This document shows, piece after piece, positions 20,487-28,732 of a DNA stretch of 64,000 nucleotides. Numbering within the stretch: position 1 is the stretch's first letter; each line of letters opens with the position of its first letter. The position numbers were made by a program, and so were the translations under genes. The stretch spans positions 248,001 to 312,000 of the forward strand of contig NZ_OZ201294.1 in the NCBI RefSeq assembly GCF_964332355.1. Reading direction: 5' to 3'. The notes under the pieces are model-generated. The model had not been told where the DNA came from. It saw nothing but the letters and a program-made list of their open reading frames with translations, and searched no databases. This DNA is from Imbroritus primus. GTDB taxonomy: Bacteria; Pseudomonadota; Gammaproteobacteria; Burkholderiales; Burkholderiaceae.

Positions 20487-21315
20487 TTATGTGGTGCAGA
20501 TCCCGACCGATGGCGAGCGTATCGAAGGCACGCTGGTGACGCCGGCCCGGCAGGTGCCGGGCGTGTTGTTCGTGCACGGCTGGGGTGGCAGCCGCCAGCA
20601 GTATCTGGCGCGGGCGCGGCAGGTCGCCGAGCTCGGCTGCATCTGCCTGACCTTCGACCTGACAGGGCATGCGGGTACCTTGCCCCAATTCGAGACGGTT
20701 ACGCGTGAGCGCAATCTCAGCGATGTACTTGGCGCTTACGACACACTGGTCAGCCAGCGCATGGTGGATCCGGCATGCGTGGCGGTGGTGGGCAGCAGCT
20801 ATGGCGGTTATCTCGCCGCCATCCTAAGCACCCTCCGGCCAGTGCGCTGGCTGGCGCTGCGTGCGCCGGCGCTGTACATGGACCGCGGTTGGGAGCTGCC
20901 CAAGCTGCAGTTGCACACCACGCAGGATCTGGTGGCCTATCGCCGCACCACGGTGCCGCCGCAGTCGAACCGTGCCTTGCGGGCCTGCGTTGCGTTTGGC
21001 GGCGATGCCCTGGTCATCGAATCCGAGGAAGATTCCATCGTGCCGCATGCCGCCGTCAACAGCTATATCGAGGCGTTCGTCCATGCGCGTTCGCTGACCT
21101 ACCGCGTGATCGCCGCCGCCGATCATGGCTTGAGCGACGTCAAGCACCAGCATACCTACAGCACCCTGCTGCTCAACTGGCTGAGCGAAATGGTCAGCGG
21201 CGCCAACATCGCCGGCGCGACGTCCGCCCCCCTGCCGGAGGCGCATGCCGATGCGATCCCGGAGACGCCAGTTCCCCAGCAGGCCGATCCCATTGCCGAG
21301 CACGTCAAGGAGTGA
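20473..21315 (+). CDS. Alpha/beta hydrolase
   Basis: 280 aa, serine hydrolase fold: oxyanion region FVHGWGGS, nucleophile elbow GSSYGG (Ser109), acidic residue in ESEEDSIVP, catalytic His in AADHGLS. No signal peptide, so cytoplasmic. The C-terminal ~35 residues (APLPEAHADAIPE...) are a disordered tail. Substrate unknown. It overlaps the DUF3182 gene and precedes the SDR gene by 3 bp, so operonic. Confidence 0.88.
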   Translation: MPGHDYVVQIPTDGERIEGTLVTPARQVPGVLFVHGWGGSRQQYLARARQVAELGCICLTFDLTGHAGTLPQFETVTRERNLSDVLGAYDTLVSQRMVDPACVAVVGSSYGGYLAAILSTLRPVRWLALRAPALYMDRGWELPKLQLHTTQDLVAYRRTTVPPQSNRALRACVAFGGDALVIESEEDSIVPHAAVNSYIEAFVHARSLTYRVIAAADHGLSDVKHQHTYSTLLLNWLSEMVSGANIAGATSAPLPEAHADAIPETPVPQQADPIAEHVKE

Positions 21316-21318
21316 ACC

Positions 21319-22176
21319 ATGCCACAAGAGACCACACTGCCACCCCAGCACCAGGCACAGCAGCCCGGCCGCGAACATGCCATGCAGCCGCAACCCGAGA
21401 GCGGGGCACGGGACTATGTGGGACACGGTCTGCTCACAGGCAAGACTGCCTTGATCACCGGGGGCGACAGCGGTATCGGCCGCGCCGTGGCCATTGCTTT
21501 TGCGCGCGAAGGCGCGGATGTGGCGGTGGCGTATCTGGAAGAACATGCGGATGCGCAGGAGACCGCGCGACTGGTAGAAGCGGCGGGGCGGCAATGCCTG
21601 CCGCTGCCCGGTGATCTCGGCATCCGCGCCCATGCGCAAGCGGTGGTGGAAACCACGCTGGCCAGCTTCGGACACATCGACATCCTGGTCAACAATGCCG
21701 CCGAACAGCACCCGCGCGAGGCGCTCGAGGACATCGACGAGGCCCAGCTGGAGGCAACATTTCGCACCAATGTCTTTGCGATGTTCCACGTCACGCAGGC
21801 GGCATTGCCAGGCATGTCTGCCGGCAGCGTGATCCTGAATACCACTTCGGTGACGGCTTATCGTGGCAGCAAGCATTTGCTTGACTATGCTGCTACCAAG
21901 GGGGCAATCGTGGCGTGGACGCGCTCGCTGGCGCTGCAGGTGGTGGAGCGCGGCATCCGTGTCAACGGCGTGGCGCCGGGCCCGATCTGGACTCCGCTGA
22001 TCCCGTCGACCTTTCCGCCCGAGCATGTCGCTACCTTCGGCAAGGACACGCCGATGGGCCGTCCGGGCCAACCGGAAGAGGTGGCGGGGGGGTTCGTGTT
22101 CCTGGCATCCGAGGCGGCGAGTTATATCACTGGGCAGATTCTGCACATTAACGGCGGCGAGGTCATCAATGGGTAG
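21319..22176 (+). CDS. Short-chain dehydrogenase/reductase, stress-type with N-terminal extension
   Basis: 285 aa, classical SDR: NAD(P) motif TGGDSGIG after a ~40-residue polar extension (about 45-52), NNAAEQ, catalytic Ser in NTTSVTAY and YAATK (Tyr-x3-Lys). It resembles the YghA/general-stress SDR group, which carries a similar glutamine/proline-rich N-terminus. Substrate not known. Third gene of the DUF3182 operon. Confidence 0.9.
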   Translation: MPQETTLPPQHQAQQPGREHAMQPQPESGARDYVGHGLLTGKTALITGGDSGIGRAVAIAFAREGADVAVAYLEEHADAQETARLVEAAGRQCLPLPGDLGIRAHAQAVVETTLASFGHIDILVNNAAEQHPREALEDIDEAQLEATFRTNVFAMFHVTQAALPGMSAGSVILNTTSVTAYRGSKHLLDYAATKGAIVAWTRSLALQVVERGIRVNGVAPGPIWTPLIPSTFPPEHVATFGKDTPMGRPGQPEEVAGGFVFLASEAASYITGQILHINGGEVING

Positions 22177-22233
22177 CGGCGGTGCGTACGCCGTTGATCC
22201 AATGACTTGCCATTACCACTCAAGGAGCGTGAC

Positions 22234-22506
22234 ATGTCATCCCATCGACCCGTCCACACCGGACATGAACTGAGCCGCGCACGTGCACACGAGGGCGCAC
22301 GCGGCGACCGTGCACCGACACCGAGCGGGCAGACCTTGCAGGAATTGATGCCCGACCTGCAGTTTCCGGCCACCCGCGAGGCGATTCTCGATTGCGCGCG
22401 GCGGCAGAATGTTGAGCGCCACCTGAGGGCTCAACTGGAACGCTTGCCGGACCAGCCGTATCCCGATGCCATCGACATCGCTCGTGCATTGAGCCAGGTT
22501 GGTTAA
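22234..22506 (+). CDS. DUF2795 domain protein
   Basis: 90 aa. The C-terminal ~50 residues (LMPDLQFPATREAILDCARR... LERLPDQPYPDAIDIARAL) match the DUF2795 pattern. The start at 22234 follows CAAGGAGCGTGAC. Cytoplasmic, function unknown; members often lie in stress or stationary-phase clusters. Likely the last gene of the DUF3182 operon. Confidence 0.8.
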   Translation: MSSHRPVHTGHELSRARAHEGARGDRAPTPSGQTLQELMPDLQFPATREAILDCARRQNVERHLRAQLERLPDQPYPDAIDIARALSQVG

Positions 22507-22566
22507 AGCCCGACCAGTGGCGGTGCATATCCGCACAGGCCATGGCCGGGATACATTGCTTCGAGC

Positions 22567-23061
22567 TCAGTGGATGCCTTGCGAAGGTTGCGAGATGTCC
22601 TTCAGCGCTTCGCTGGTGCCTTGGGCGTCATCGCTTTTCACGGCCAGGTCGCCGAGCGAGACCATGCCAACCAGCTGATGGTCGCGGTCCACGACAGGAA
22701 TCCGCCGGACCTGGTGTTCGGCCATCTTGCGGCAGGCATCCTCGATGGCATCGTCCTCGGTACACCACAGCGGGTCGCTCGACATGGCGTCGCCCACCCG
22801 TGTCTTGGCAGGATCATGGCCGGCGGCGGTACAGCGCACCGTGATGTCGCGGTCGGTGACGATGCCTGTGAGGCGGCGACCATCGCATACCGGCAGGGAC
22901 CCGACATCGAGCTGCTGCATCAGTTGCGCGGCCCGCTGGATCGACTCGTCGGTCGACAGGTACGCGGGCTTGGAACTCATGACATCGCGCAGGATGTGCG
23001 GTGTCGCGCCTGTCGTGTTCGTCGTGCGTGAGTTGCTTGAAGCATGTGGTTGCTGTTTCAT
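22567..23061 (-). CDS. Tandem CBS-domain protein
   Basis: 164 aa with two CBS motifs (about 30-85 and 92-145: VMSSKPAYLSTDESI..., GIVTDRDITVR; AMSSDPLWCTEDDAIEDA..., GMVSLGDLAV). These form an adenine-nucleotide-binding Bateman module without a fused enzyme, typically a sensor or regulator. The start at 23061 has GGAGG 8 nt upstream; the longer frame to 23238 is not favoured. Confidence 0.88.
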   Translation of the reverse strand: MKQQPHASSNSRTTNTTGATPHILRDVMSSKPAYLSTDESIQRAAQLMQQLDVGSLPVCDGRRLTGIVTDRDITVRCTAAGHDPAKTRVGDAMSSDPLWCTEDDAIEDACRKMAEHQVRRIPVVDRDHQLVGMVSLGDLAVKSDDAQGTSEALKDISQPSQGIH

Positions 23062-23307
23062 GGCGGATCCTCCGGAATCGTTCGGGTGGGTCGGGGAGCG
23101 GTGATGGCGCAGCGCATGTGCGGGAAAGCAGAAGCGTGCAGTATGGTCTTGCAGCCTCATGCAATCCTTACGCGGCGATGCAAAAAATGCCATGTCGCCA
23201 TGCCGGATACGCGCCTTGCGGCGCGACGGTCGACACAAAACAGAAAAAAGCGAAAACGATGCCAGTGTGATTGCCGTCTGCCAGGCTCCGGCAAGCGGGC
23301 AGTCGGG

Positions 23308-23805
23308 TCAGGCGCGCCGCAGGTCCAGCGTCAGGTAGTGATCGACCGCGCGGGACAGCGCCCAGTTCGCGGCCGCGGTGCGGACAGTATTGCGTGTGCC
23401 ATGGAAGCGGACGGTTTCGGAAAATGCATGGGTTTGGTCACCCAGGTGGAACAGCCAGGCGAAGCATTGGGTGCCCGCGGGGGTCGGTCCGTCGCCATTG
23501 CCGTCGGCAACGCCGGTGTTGGCAATCGCCAGCGTGACATCGGCCAGCGCCATGACGCCGCGGGCCATGGCGCATGACACAGGTTCGCTGGTGAGTCCGT
23601 GCCGGGCGATGAGGTCAGGCGCAACGCCGAGCAGGCCGGTCTTGACGGCGGGAGCATAGGCAACGATTGCGCATTGCAGGACCGAGCCACAGCCTGGCAC
23701 ATCGGCAATGCGCGCGGCAATCAGCCCGGCGGTACACGATTCGGCGGTGGCAAGGCGCAGGCGGTGGGAGGCGAAGAAGTGGGCGATGTCGTGCAAGGAT
23801 CGCAT
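23308..23805 (-). CDS. pncC: CinA C-terminal-type nicotinamide-nucleotide amidase
   Basis: 165 aa, stand-alone CinA C-terminal domain. It deamidates NMN to NaMN in the pyridine nucleotide cycle. Signature LATAESCTAGLIAARI with the catalytic Ser near 23, followed by VAYAPAVKTGLLGV and ANTGVADGNGDG. The usual second half of the signature reads GxAGP, so the ADGNG loop deviates slightly. The start is uncertain: 23805 fits the family, 23817 is an alternative, and neither has a clear ribosome site. Confidence 0.82.
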   Translation of the reverse strand: MRSLHDIAHFFASHRLRLATAESCTAGLIAARIADVPGCGSVLQCAIVAYAPAVKTGLLGVAPDLIARHGLTSEPVSCAMARGVMALADVTLAIANTGVADGNGDGPTPAGTQCFAWLFHLGDQTHAFSETVRFHGTRNTVRTAAANWALSRAVDHYLTLDLRRA

Positions 23806-23914
23806 GGCAGCAGGCATGGAGACGGCGAGAAGATGGAAACATCGAACGAGGTGCTTCCGGCCTCGCATGTTTCATGCCTGTGTCCCCGGCCTCTGCCCGG
23901 GACTCACTCGCCGC

Positions 23915-24610
23915 TTACGCAGAAAAATGTTCCAGCCGATAGCCGTGCGAGAACACGGGAGAGATGCGCAGTCCGTTCTGCGGCCGAAAGCCGAGCTTGC
24001 TGCGCAGGGCGGAAAGGCAGGATTCGAGTCCCACCGGACGCGGGCTGTACATGGCGATGGTCGCCTCGAACGTGGCACGGGGCACGATGCGCCCGAAGTT
24101 GCTGAGCAGGAGGCGCGCGACTTCGTACTCCACGCGATCGAGATCCACCGCCGTGCCGTGCAGCGTGATGTACGGCTGTTCTGGCTGGAGGCGATAGCCG
24201 TCGACCTCGATGGGCGTGCCAGCCGGCGGAGGGAATGGCGGTCGCGTCAGCAGGGCTGCGATGCGGGCGAGCAGGACAGTGGGGCGGATGGGCTTCACCA
24301 GATAATCATCTGCACCGGCGGCGAGCCCACTGATGATGTCTTCCTCGAGCGAGCGGCTGGTCACGAACATGAGCGGTAGCGCCGGGTCGTCGCGCCGGAT
24401 GTACTCGACCACGTCCCGACCCGACATGCCGGGCAGCTCCCAGTCGACCAGCAGCAGCGCGCATTGCCGATGCAGTCCCGCCGCCAGCAGGCTTTCGCCG
24501 GATGGCACGGCACTGCAGCGGTATCTGGCGCCGCCGAGAATCTGCTGGACCCAGAGTGTCTGGGCAGGATCGTCTTCGAGAAGGACAATGTGCGCGGCGT
24601 CAACGCTCAC
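23915..24610 (-). CDS. OmpR-type response regulator
   Basis: 231 aa. Receiver (about 5-122) with acidic pair LLEDD, phospho-acceptor Asp in LLLVDWELPGMSG, Thr/Ser in FVTSRS and Lys in YLVKPI. The C-terminal winged helix (about 135-228) has the family pattern (VEYEVARLLLSNFGRIV... SALRSKLG... HGYRLE). No histidine kinase is adjacent, so its input is unknown. Confidence 0.88.
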   Translation of the reverse strand: MSVDAAHIVLLEDDPAQTLWVQQILGGARYRCSAVPSGESLLAAGLHRQCALLLVDWELPGMSGRDVVEYIRRDDPALPLMFVTSRSLEEDIISGLAAGADDYLVKPIRPTVLLARIAALLTRPPFPPPAGTPIEVDGYRLQPEQPYITLHGTAVDLDRVEYEVARLLLSNFGRIVPRATFEATIAMYSPRPVGLESCLSALRSKLGFRPQNGLRISPVFSHGYRLEHFSA

Positions 24611-24700
24611 GAGTGGTGCGGCTCCTGTTCAGTGTCCGCGTGCCGGGGGCGATGTGTGCCGGACGCAGCGGTGCAAAAGGCATGGGCCGCATACAGAGTA

Positions 24701-24973
24701 TCAGGAATCGTGGAACTGTACGTACTGCATCCGGATCAGGGCCGCCATCCTGTTGGCCACGGCGGCCGGCGTGTAGTAGTAGCGCACGCTACCGAGAATC
24801 ATGCAGAAGTAGCAGCGCCGTCCCACTTGCCGCCGCACCTGGGTCGGCGCGCTGCCGAGGTCCTCGGACAGCACGGTTTCGACCTTGCGGATAAAGATCA
24901 CCATGGGCGCCAGCAGCAGGCCCGCGGCAAGCATGGCGGAAAGCGTCAGCAACACAATATACAGCGTATCCAT
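24701..24973 (-). CDS. Small single-pass membrane protein, unknown
   Basis: 90 aa from the ATG at 24973 (MDTLYIVLLTLSAMLAAGLLL). One membrane helix (about 3-27), then a basic cytoplasmic region with a CYFC pair (RRCYFCMILGSVRYYY). I do not recognise the family. It lies alone between the OmpR-type regulator and tpsB, with a GGGGG-type ribosome site upstream. Confidence 0.55.
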   Translation of the reverse strand: MDTLYIVLLTLSAMLAAGLLLAPMVIFIRKVETVLSEDLGSAPTQVRRQVGRRCYFCMILGSVRYYYTPAAVANRMAALIRMQYVQFHDS

Positions 24974-25116
24974 ACGACCCCCAGACGAAAGAGTCCCGTA
25001 CTCAAGAAAAACGCCGTGGCCGCGCATCGCGCGGAGTCTGGCGTACTGTACTGCGCCTCGTTATCTTCGTTATGTCAGGACCGGGCCATCTGGGGTTGCC
25101 GTGGGGGCCGGGTTCC

Positions 25117-26802
25117 CTATTCGAAGTTATAGGCATACGCCGCATTCAGGCGCGGCGAACGTCTCGAGGTAACGCTTGGCAGATCGCCCACCGGCTGTGC
25201 CACGCCGAGGTCGAGCTGGTAGTGCTTGCTGTCCGAGATGCGCACGCCCACGCCCACCGACGCGATACGCGTCGAGAATCCGCCGGGCCCGTTGATGTAG
25301 GCACGTGCGGTGTCGGCCAGCACGTAGGGCTGCACCATGCGGACATAGGTGTAGGGCAAGGGAATGCGCTTGTTGATTTCGATCGACAGCCCCCAGCCCT
25401 TGTCGCCGGCGATGTCCCCGGCGCGATAGCCCATACCGAAGAAGCGCCCGCCGAAGCTCATCTGCTCCGAGCTGGGGAGTGGATCCCGACTGTACTGAAC
25501 CGCACCTGACAGCACTATCCCGAAATCGGAGGACAGCGCGTGTGCTTGCGTGATGGTCAGCCGTGTGCGGAAAAACTCGAGTTCCGCGCCGGAATTCCGC
25601 TTGCGTGCGCCCAGGGCGTCAACGCCCTTGTACAGGCCGAGCGTGACGGAGCGGGACAGCTTTTCGCGATTCTCGTTGTAGCTGGCTTCGGCGTGCACCA
25701 CGCGCGAATCGGTGGTGATTTCCGCGCGCGCGCCAGTGCCGCGCTGTGTGAAGCGTTCGAAAGTATTGGCGCCGTAGACGCCACCGGTCAGCGTGAGATC
25801 CTGCTGGTTGTTGAGCAGTACCGGATAGCTGAGCGCGGCGCCGACGCGCTGGGTTTCCGTGCGGTAACGCTCTTCGAAGCCGATCGACTGCAGCCATGGG
25901 CTGCGCGGGGACCCCTTGAAGGCAGAGGCGTTGACCTGCAGTTTCATGCCTTCCGTGCCGATCGGCTGGGCGACGCTGAGGGCGTAATACGATTCCTTGT
26001 CGGGGCCGCGCGGGAACAGGGCGGAGGCGGTAACCTGCTCGGCCAGCGGCGTCAGCCCCTGCGCCGTGGCCGTGGCGATGGCGCGCACGCCGGGATCGCG
26101 GAATTCCGCCGCGACATTGAAGCTGTAGGGTTTGCGCTTGACTTCCAGCACCATCTCGCTGGCCCCGTCGGTTGCGCGTGGCGGGTGGACGGTGGCCGCC
26201 ACGCTCATGCCCGGCAGCAGGCCGAGGACGCGCGTATACCGCTCGAAGTCGTCGCGGCGCAATGGCTTGCTGCGCTGCAGGACAGCCGCGATCTCGCGGA
26301 TCTTGTCCTCCGAACGCCCGGCATTGCCGTTGACCGTCACCTTGTCCACATAACCTTCCACGACGGTGATCAGGACGATGCCCTGATCGAAATTCTGCGC
26401 CGGCACGAACGCGAACGACAGAGGATAGCCGGCATCCTGGTACATCTGGGTCACCGTCGCCGCCTGCTTGATCAGGTCGCCAATGGTGACCTCGCGGCCC
26501 GCCATCGGGGCAAACTGCGCGGCAACCTTGTCGAAGGGTAGCGATTGCACGCCTTCGATACGGAAGCGGGTCGGCGTGAGACGTGTGTTCAGTTGCTGTT
26601 GCAGCGCCGGCGTCGGCCGCTGGATCTGGACATCGATCCCCGGGGCGAGCGCTGGCGTGGGGCGTGCGGCGGGCAGTGTGTCGGCAGGGTTGCCGACCGC
26701 CGGCGATGGCGGCCTGGCGAGCTGTGCGTGTGCCGAACCTGCTGTCAGTGCCATGGCCAGCGCGATGCTCGCGCCATGGCTGTTCCCCCGTGTGAAACCC
26801 AC
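25117..26802 (-). CDS. TpsB/ShlB-FhaC-type outer-membrane translocator
   Basis: 561 aa, two-partner secretion transporter. GTG start at 26802 with CGGGAG 6 nt upstream; signal peptide ending SAHAQ. N-terminal helix and linker, a POTRA region (about 76-230, FRIEGVQSLPFDKV... VTVNGNAGRSEDKI), then a beta-barrel (about 240-561) ending in Phe-Glu (NAAYAYNFE). It should export a TpsA protein, but no haemagglutinin-like TpsA is in the window. The gene just upstream encodes the repeat lipoprotein. The gap is 97 bp and contains a strong hairpin. Confidence 0.9.
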   Translation of the reverse strand: MGFTRGNSHGASIALAMALTAGSAHAQLARPPSPAVGNPADTLPAARPTPALAPGIDVQIQRPTPALQQQLNTRLTPTRFRIEGVQSLPFDKVAAQFAPMAGREVTIGDLIKQAATVTQMYQDAGYPLSFAFVPAQNFDQGIVLITVVEGYVDKVTVNGNAGRSEDKIREIAAVLQRSKPLRRDDFERYTRVLGLLPGMSVAATVHPPRATDGASEMVLEVKRKPYSFNVAAEFRDPGVRAIATATAQGLTPLAEQVTASALFPRGPDKESYYALSVAQPIGTEGMKLQVNASAFKGSPRSPWLQSIGFEERYRTETQRVGAALSYPVLLNNQQDLTLTGGVYGANTFERFTQRGTGARAEITTDSRVVHAEASYNENREKLSRSVTLGLYKGVDALGARKRNSGAELEFFRTRLTITQAHALSSDFGIVLSGAVQYSRDPLPSSEQMSFGGRFFGMGYRAGDIAGDKGWGLSIEINKRIPLPYTYVRMVQPYVLADTARAYINGPGGFSTRIASVGVGVRISDSKHYQLDLGVAQPVGDLPSVTSRRSPRLNAAYAYNFE

Positions 26803-26862
26803 GTCTATCTCCCGTTTGCTTTCAACTGTTCATCCTGGCCGGATCTTTGTCCGGTTCAGGCT

Positions 26863-26890
26863 GCGCAGCAGGCCTGTGGGCCCGCTGCGC
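26863..26890 (-). terminator. Strong hairpin between lipoprotein gene and tpsB
   Basis: Arms 26863-26874 and 26879-26890 (GCGCAGCAGGCC / GGCCCGCTGCGC) make a 12-bp stem with one mismatch and a 4-nt loop, 10 bp after the lipoprotein stop. There is no U-tract. It could lower tpsB expression relative to the lipoprotein or protect the mRNA end. Confidence 0.45.
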
Positions 26891-26899
26891 GTGGGTGGA

Positions 26900-28255
26900 T
26901 CAGCGACGTCCGAGCAGGCCGCCCACCAGGCCGGTTACCGGGGCCAGCAGCCCGCCGGTAGTCGTGCCCGTGCCACCGGTCGTACCGCCTGTGGCACCCC
27001 CGGTCACGCCCCCGACCAGATTGGTGACAGGCGCCAGAACACCACCGTTGGCGCCGCCGGCTGCGCCCGTCAAGCCGCCCACCAGGTTGGTGACAGGTGC
27101 GAGCACGCCGCCATTCGTACCGCCTGTCAGGCCGCCGACCAGGTTGGTCACTGGGGCCAGTGCACCGCCATTGGCGCCGCCTGTGGCGCTCGTCAGCCCG
27201 CTGACGAGACCCGTGACCGGGGCCAGCAGGCCGCCGTTGGCGCCACTACCGCCAGCCAGGCCGCCAGTCAGGCCGCCCACCAGGCCGGTGACAGGTGCCA
27301 GCAAGCCCCCATTGGCGCTACCGTTCCCGCCGCCGAGCAGACCGCCGACGACATTGCCGCTACCCGGCTGACCATTCAGCAGGCCGCCCAGGGTCTGCAC
27401 CGCAACGCCCGTGGCAGACACCGGATCGCCTAGCTCGGCGGCCACCGGTGCGCCGGAAGTCGTCAGCGTCTTGCCGAGCGAGTTGACCACCCCGCCCGCC
27501 TGCTGGAGCAGCCCGTTTACCGGCTGACCCAGACCGGTCGCCGCGCCGAGCTGCTGCGTGGTATCGGTCAGCGTCGTGGTAATCGGAACAATTGTCTTGC
27601 TAAGCGAAGACGTCAGTTGTTCCACCGGACCGGTACCGACCACCTGGGCGAGCGTGCTACCCGCGCTCGATACGGTTTCCCCCACGCCGACGACCAAGCC
27701 ACCCACCGGCGAGGTCACCGCATTCAGCGGTGCGAGCGGGCCGGTGCCCACCGACTGCACCAGCTTACCGGCACTGGTCACGATATTGCCGGTGTCGTTG
27801 ACCCCGCCGCCCACTACGCCGGTGAGCGTGACGCCCACAGGGTTCTCGATCACGCCAATTTGTCCAAGACCGTCTTTCAATGCATCGCCGACGCCCGCCA
27901 CGGTCTGGCCCGTCGACGAGACGACGCCGCCGAGTGCGGCGGTGGTCTGCGGCGAGACGATCGGCAAGGCGGTAGTACCCAGGGTGCTACCGGCATCGGA
28001 AATGGCTTTGCCGGTTTCCGAAACAACATTACCGAGCGCGCCGGTGGTTTCCCCCAAGGGAGTCGGCTTTTTATTATCCGGGTTATCTCCACCGCAATTA
28101 GTGGTACAGCCGGGCGGCGGCATGCTCGGGGTGTTATCACCGCCCCCAATACTACCGGAGCCGCTGCCGCTCGAGCAACCCGCAAACAATACCAGAGAAG
28201 CCAGTGCCGCAGAAGCGGTGGCAGAAAGGCCGAATTTTTTTTGAGTTTTACCCAT
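26900..28255 (-). CDS. Gly/Val-rich repeat lipoprotein (collagen-like-annotated type)
   Basis: 451 aa. N-terminal lipoprotein signal (about 1-27, LVLFAG-Cys27), then a Gly/Ser/Cys linker (Cys50, Cys54). Residues ~66-215 hold imperfect repeats of the form G-x-V-V-x-x-T-G-x-x-V-x-x-x-G-x-x-L. Residues 315-451 hold six units with core NGG-x-LAPVT-x-LVGGLTG. There is no Gly-X-Y triplet periodicity, although such proteins are often labelled collagen-like. Predicted outer-membrane or surface lipoprotein. A near-perfect sigma-54 promoter (28324-28339) gives a leader of about 58 nt. It is followed by tpsB, so it may be carried to the surface by it (inference). Confidence 0.85.
   Translation of the reverse strand: MGKTQKKFGLSATASAALASLVLFAGCSSGSGSGSIGGGDNTPSMPPPGCTTNCGGDNPDNKKPTPLGETTGALGNVVSETGKAISDAGSTLGTTALPIVSPQTTAALGGVVSSTGQTVAGVGDALKDGLGQIGVIENPVGVTLTGVVGGGVNDTGNIVTSAGKLVQSVGTGPLAPLNAVTSPVGGLVVGVGETVSSAGSTLAQVVGTGPVEQLTSSLSKTIVPITTTLTDTTQQLGAATGLGQPVNGLLQQAGGVVNSLGKTLTTSGAPVAAELGDPVSATGVAVQTLGGLLNGQPGSGNVVGGLLGGGNGSANGGLLAPVTGLVGGLTGGLAGGSGANGGLLAPVTGLVSGLTSATGGANGGALAPVTNLVGGLTGGTNGGVLAPVTNLVGGLTGAAGGANGGVLAPVTNLVGGVTGGATGGTTGGTGTTTGGLLAPVTGLVGGLLGRR
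26903..27313 (-). repeat. Tandem repeats in the lipoprotein gene
   Basis: Six units encoding NGG-x-LAPVT-[GN]-LVGGLTG with variable Gly/Ala/Thr spacers of about 19-30 residues, visible at DNA level as recurring CAGGCCGGTGACCGGGGCCAG-like blocks. Unit number could vary between strains by slippage or recombination. Confidence 0.85.
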
Positions 28256-28323
28256 GATAGTCCCCGTTGTTAAAAAGAGATGCTTCCGTAGAACACCTTT
28301 TTGGCGGAATGCAGGGGACGATC

Positions 28324-28339
28324 TGCAAACGCTGTGCCA
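28324..28339 (-). promoter_or_regulatory. Sigma-54 promoter for the repeat lipoprotein / tpsB
   Basis: The minus strand reads TGGCACA-GCGT-TTGCA, which matches the consensus TGGCACG-N4-TTGC[AT] at all but one defined position. Predicted +1 near 28313, 58 nt before the ATG at 28255. Confidence 0.75.
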
Positions 28340-28483
28340 GCAATTTAACGACGTTACAAATTTCGGAAAATGCTGGAAATCGGGGGTGGAATAACCATGT
28401 CGAAGCTAATGTGGGCGCGGCCTGGCCGGTAATCTGGATTTCAGGGAGGTCGGACATATTGCAGGACTTTTTTCTCCTGGAGC

Positions 28484-28521
28484 GTTACGAAGATGTTTCG
28501 TGTTACGTAACGTGGGGTAAC
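28484..28521. promoter_or_regulatory. GTTAC-motif cluster, candidate activator (enhancer) site
   Basis: GTTAC at 28484-28488, the 10-bp palindrome GTTACGTAAC at 28502-28511 and GTAAC at 28517-28521; a further GTTAC lies at 28353-28357. The cluster lies about 150-220 bp upstream of both divergent sigma-54 promoters, a normal distance for NtrC-type enhancers. No binding protein is shown by sequence alone. Confidence 0.35.
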
Positions 28522-28706
28522 AAAAGTGATCTTTGAACATCCCCTCGGCAAGCCCTCGACATTGTGCGGGGGTTGGCGAGATCAGAAATAAAAGTCTTTT
28601 AAATCAATGAACTAGATAAGAATACAGAAATAAGAATTTTTAAAATCTGATCTTCAAGATATTTTTATCAGAGCGCTGACGCCCTTTCCGAGCCAACTTG
28701 GTAGCC

Positions 28707-28722
28707 TGGCCCACATTTTGCT
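28707..28722 (+). promoter_or_regulatory. Sigma-54 promoter of the candidate small RNA
   Basis: TGGCCCA-CATT-TTGCT: GG and GC exactly 10 nt apart, TTGCT perfect, TGGCNC kept. Predicted +1 near 28733. The next gene on this strand, flp, is more than 400 nt away and beyond an intrinsic terminator. Confidence 0.65.
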
Positions 28723-28732
28723 GTGAAAGCCG

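Noticed and set aside
26900..28255. Collagen-like triple helix
   Set aside because: The repeats are not Gly-X-Y triplets; the period is about 19-30 residues with LAPVT cores.
28267..28536. 89-codon plus-strand frame in the AT-rich gap
   Set aside because: No ribosome site, no recognisable features, and it covers the minus-strand sigma-54 promoter and the GTTAC cluster.
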